NCBI GenBank assembly: GCA_019245995.1 | Contig: JAFAQW010000244.1 | Coordinates: 1 to 8,768, forward strand | Direction of reading: 5' to 3' | DNA length: 8,768 nt | DNA from: Vulcanimicrobiota bacterium | GTDB taxonomy: Bacteria; Vulcanimicrobiota; Vulcanimicrobiia; Vulcanimicrobiales; Vulcanimicrobiaceae | In this document: positions 6,590 to 8,768 of the stretch, one piece after another | Numbering within the stretch: position 1 is the first letter of the stretch | How the letters are laid out: the number at the start of each line of letters is the position of its first letter | Translations under genes and position numbers: made by a program | Notes under the pieces: model-generated | Told to the model about the DNA's origin: nothing | Seen by the model: the letters and a program-made list of their open reading frames with translations, nothing else | Database searches by the model: none

Positions 6590-6676
6590 GTGGGGCCCGC
6601 TATTCCGTCGGCGCGCTCGAATCCCCCTCGTGGGAAGCGATTGCCTTGGGGCCGGCACCGCGTGAATGGAGCCGGG

Positions 6677-7570
6677 ATGTGGCAGCCGCTCTACCTGGAC
6701 CGGGCCGCCGTCGAGTGCGCGCGGGCGGGCCGTCCCCTCGAGATCAAAGCTGCGGGGCTGTGGTGCTACGGTGACTTGCGCGGCCTGTCCCTTCCCTGCG
6801 TGGCGATCGTGGGCACTCGGGCGGCGACGGCGTACGGCCGGGCCATAGCGACGCGTCTGGCGGCGGATCTCGGCCGGGCAGGCTGTTGCGTGGTCTCGGG
6901 GCTCGCGCTCGGGATCGACGCCGCGGCGCACGAAGGCGCGCTCGCTGCGGGCGCCCCGACGGTCGGAATCCTCGGCGGCGGCCATCGCTGCTTCTTTCCC
7001 CGTCGCAATCGGACGCTGGCCGAGCGGGTCGTCGGCGGCGGCGGCGCCATCCTCTCGCCCTATCCTCCAGATCATCCCGCGGCGCCGCACCAGTTTTTGC
7101 AGCGCAACGGCATCGTGGCGGCGTTGGCCGATGCGGTCGTCGTCGTCGAGGCTCCCGCTCGCAGCGGTGCGTTGAACACGGCCGGTTGGGCCGCCGGGCG
7201 TATCCCCGTGCTGGCGGTGCCGGGCGACGTCGATCGCAAGCACGTCCAGGGCTGTCTCGCGCTGATCCGCGACGGTGCCACGCTGGCACGTGGCGCTGAG
7301 GACGTCCTCGAGGCGTTAGGCCACGCGCCGGCGGCGCCGTTGACAACGCGCGCAACATCGCCGCGCGATGATGCGTCGGCAACCGTACTCTGCGCGATTG
7401 AAGGAGGCGCTTCGACGCTCGACGAGATCGTGAACGCAGGCAAACTGGAAGCGGCGGCCGCGCTGGCCGCGCTCTCCGTGCTGGAGCTAGAGGGAATCGT
7501 GGAGCCGCGCGGCGGTTTGCAGTACGCGCGGGTCGGCGCTGCATCGGATGGCGAAGATGCGCGCCGATGA
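6677..7570 (+). CDS. dprA: DprA/Smf family DNA-processing protein
   Basis: A 297-residue protein. DprA binds incoming single-stranded DNA during transformation and loads RecA on it. The Rossmann-like core starts at about residue 30 (CYGDLRGL, then VAIVGTRAATAYG at 42-54) and has SGLALGIDAAAHEGAL (74-89), RNGIVAALADAVVVVEA (143-159), SGALNTA (163-169) and AVPGDVDR (180-187). A C-terminal winged-helix-like segment covers about 233-285. The N-terminal SAM/HhH domain of many DprA proteins is missing. Several usual residues differ: RNR reads RNG, the GTNxLI stretch reads GCLALI (192-197), and the GxGxDxxYP stretch reads GGGHRCFFP. The start is ATG at 6677 with GGAG five bases upstream; in-frame GTGs at 6590 and 6662 would only add unconserved residues. 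It overlaps argS by ATGA. A general Rossmann/LOG-type protein is a less likely reading. Confidence 0.9.
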   Translation: MWQPLYLDRAAVECARAGRPLEIKAAGLWCYGDLRGLSLPCVAIVGTRAATAYGRAIATRLAADLGRAGCCVVSGLALGIDAAAHEGALAAGAPTVGILGGGHRCFFPRRNRTLAERVVGGGGAILSPYPPDHPAAPHQFLQRNGIVAALADAVVVVEAPARSGALNTAGWAAGRIPVLAVPGDVDRKHVQGCLALIRDGATLARGAEDVLEALGHAPAAPLTTRATSPRDDASATVLCAIEGGASTLDEIVNAGKLEAAAALAALSVLELEGIVEPRGGLQYARVGAASDGEDARR

Positions 7571-8768
7571 TCGACGAAGCACTGCGTCGCTTTGGTGAGG
7601 CTGCCGCCGACGTCGTTGCGAGGTCGTACGGCGGAGCGTCGGCGCCGGTGCTGTTTCAAGCGCCCCGCCGGCCGGAGTTCGGTGACTTCGCAACGACGTT
7701 AGCCTTCTCGCTTGCCAAAGACGCGCGCCGCCCGCCCGCGGAACTCGCCTCCGCCATCGTCGCGCAACTGACGCGCGAACACGATTCGTTACGCGAGCTC
7801 TTCAGCGCGATCGACGCCGTGGGCGGTTTCATCAACCTGCGCGTCGCGCCGAGCGTCTGGCAGGCCGCGCTGGCGCGCGTTCTGCGAGAGGGGGAACGCT
7901 TCGGCGAGTCGCCGTCCAACGGCGTACGCGTTTCGCTCGAGTTCGGCAGCGCGAACCCCACCGGACCGCTGGTCGTCGTCCAGGGCCGCTCGATGTCAAT
8001 CGGCGCGACGCTGGCCAATGTGCTGCGCTTCTGCGGTTACGACGTCTTTCGAGAATGGATCATCAACGACGCCGGCGGGCAGCTGGATGCGCTCGCGCGT
8101 TCGCTGTACGCGCGTTATCGGCAGCTCTCCGATCCCGCGTACTCTTTTCCGCAAGACGGCTATCCCGGCGAGTATCTCGTGGAACTCGCGCGCGCAGTTC
8201 GCGAGCGCGACGGCGACCGCTGGACCGGCGCGCCGGAATCGGATTGGCTGCCGTACTTTGCGAAGTTTGGGCGGGATGCCATCGTGGCCGATCAGCAGCG
8301 CACGGCGCAGCGCTTCGGCGTGGCGTACGATCGATGGCAGAGCGAGGCCGAACTTCATGCAAGCGGGGCCGTTTCGCAGGGAGTGAGCCGCTTACGCGAA
8401 CTGGACCTCACGTACGAAGAGGACGGCGCGCTGTTCTTCCGCGCAACGCAGTTTGGGGACGACAAGGACCGGGTCTTGCTGCGGCGCGACGGACGACCGA
8501 CGTACTTTTGCATGGACGTGGCGTATCACTATCAGAAACTGCGCGCAAACGATCGCGTTGTTGATATTCTCGGCCCCGACCACCACGGTTACATCGAACG
8601 GCTGAAGGGCTTGGCGTCGGCATTGGGGTATCCCGGGCGGCTCGACATCGCCATCGTGCAACAGGTCGCGCTGATGCGTGGAAAGCAACAGGTCGCATTG
8701 AGCAAGCGCGCCGGCGAAATCGTATCGCTCGACGAAATTCTCGACGAAGTCGGCGTCGACGCGGCGCG
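7567..8768 (+). CDS. argS: Arginyl-tRNA synthetase (N-terminal 400 residues), with altered class I signatures
   Basis: The class I enzyme that charges tRNA-Arg with arginine in the cytoplasm. The first 400 codons are present and the gene runs past the window edge; the anticodon-binding domain is missing only for that reason. The N-terminal Add-1 domain ends with GGFINLRV (86-93). The catalytic core has LEFGSANPTGPL (124-135), FREWIINDAGGQL (161-173), RDGRPTYFCMDVAYH (307-321) and DILGPDHHGYIERLKGLA (333-350), all typical of ArgRS. The HIGH motif, usually HVGH after NPTGPL, reads VVVQ (136-139), and KMSK reads ALSK (377-380) before RAG. Loss of the first KMSK lysine is known in many ArgRS proteins; loss of both HIGH histidines is rarer. 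The start is ATG at 7567, inside the dprA stop (ATGA), so translation is probably coupled to dprA. Confidence 0.95.
   Translation, partial: MIDEALRRFGEAAADVVARSYGGASAPVLFQAPRRPEFGDFATTLAFSLAKDARRPPAELASAIVAQLTREHDSLRELFSAIDAVGGFINLRVAPSVWQAALARVLREGERFGESPSNGVRVSLEFGSANPTGPLVVVQGRSMSIGATLANVLRFCGYDVFREWIINDAGGQLDALARSLYARYRQLSDPAYSFPQDGYPGEYLVELARAVRERDGDRWTGAPESDWLPYFAKFGRDAIVADQQRTAQRFGVAYDRWQSEAELHASGAVSQGVSRLRELDLTYEEDGALFFRATQFGDDKDRVLLRRDGRPTYFCMDVAYHYQKLRANDRVVDILGPDHHGYIERLKGLASALGYPGRLDIAIVQQVALMRGKQQVALSKRAGEIVSLDEILDEVGVDAA

Noticed and set aside
6577..6676. Divergent promoter region between the DUF5679-like gene and dprA
   Set aside because: Promoters are expected here, but I found no -10/-35 pair above background on either strand.
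6446..7243. A 265-codon minus-strand frame across dprA and the small two-CxxC gene
   Set aside because: Shadow of dprA and of the DUF5679-like gene; low-complexity Arg/Gly/Pro product with no ribosome site or domain.

Overview
The window is GC-rich bacterial chromosome, densely packed with housekeeping genes on both strands. The combination of gene families and the DUF5679-type mini-protein made me think of Candidatus Eremiobacterota (WPS-2) or a neighbouring deep-branching phylum. This is a guess from protein flavour, with no marker gene to confirm it. There are no tRNA or rRNA genes, mobile elements, phage genes or CRISPR arrays. At least seven of eleven genes appear to start with GTG, TTG or CTG.

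Layout. (1) Bases 1-1907, minus strand: a DUF4760-like membrane protein, then a ribose/galactose-type periplasmic binding lipoprotein, then the first 99 codons of its RbsA/MglA-type ATPase, cut by the window edge. (2) Bases 1978-3513, plus strand: comM, a Mg-chelatase-like AAA+ helicase linked to natural transformation. (3) Bases 3527-6291, minus strand: a tight operon nrdR-dut-panE-hemQ, covering ribonucleotide reductase regulation, dUTP removal, a ketopantoate-reductase-family enzyme and coproheme decarboxylase. It is convergent with comM. (4) Bases 6292-6429: a compact control region with an intrinsic terminator for the gene upstream, a promoter with a perfect TATAAT, and a perfect 7-bp inverted repeat at the predicted transcription start of the nrdR operon. 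(5) Bases 6430-6576, minus strand: a 48-residue two-CxxC protein (DUF5679-like). (6) Bases 6677 to the end, plus strand: dprA and, by an ATGA overlap, argS, cut by the window edge.

Functional links: comM and dprA both act on incoming single-stranded DNA in transformation and lie on the same strand, separated by the minus-strand block. nrdR and dut both set dNTP pool quality, and a single promoter with a candidate operator seems to serve the whole nrdR-dut-panE-hemQ unit.

I found no wholly new system. The items most worth a second look are the arginyl-tRNA synthetase whose HIGH motif reads VVVQ and whose KMSK reads ALSK, the inverted repeat at the nrdR transcription start, the apparent CTG start of nrdR, and the CX4C knuckle in its zinc ribbon.
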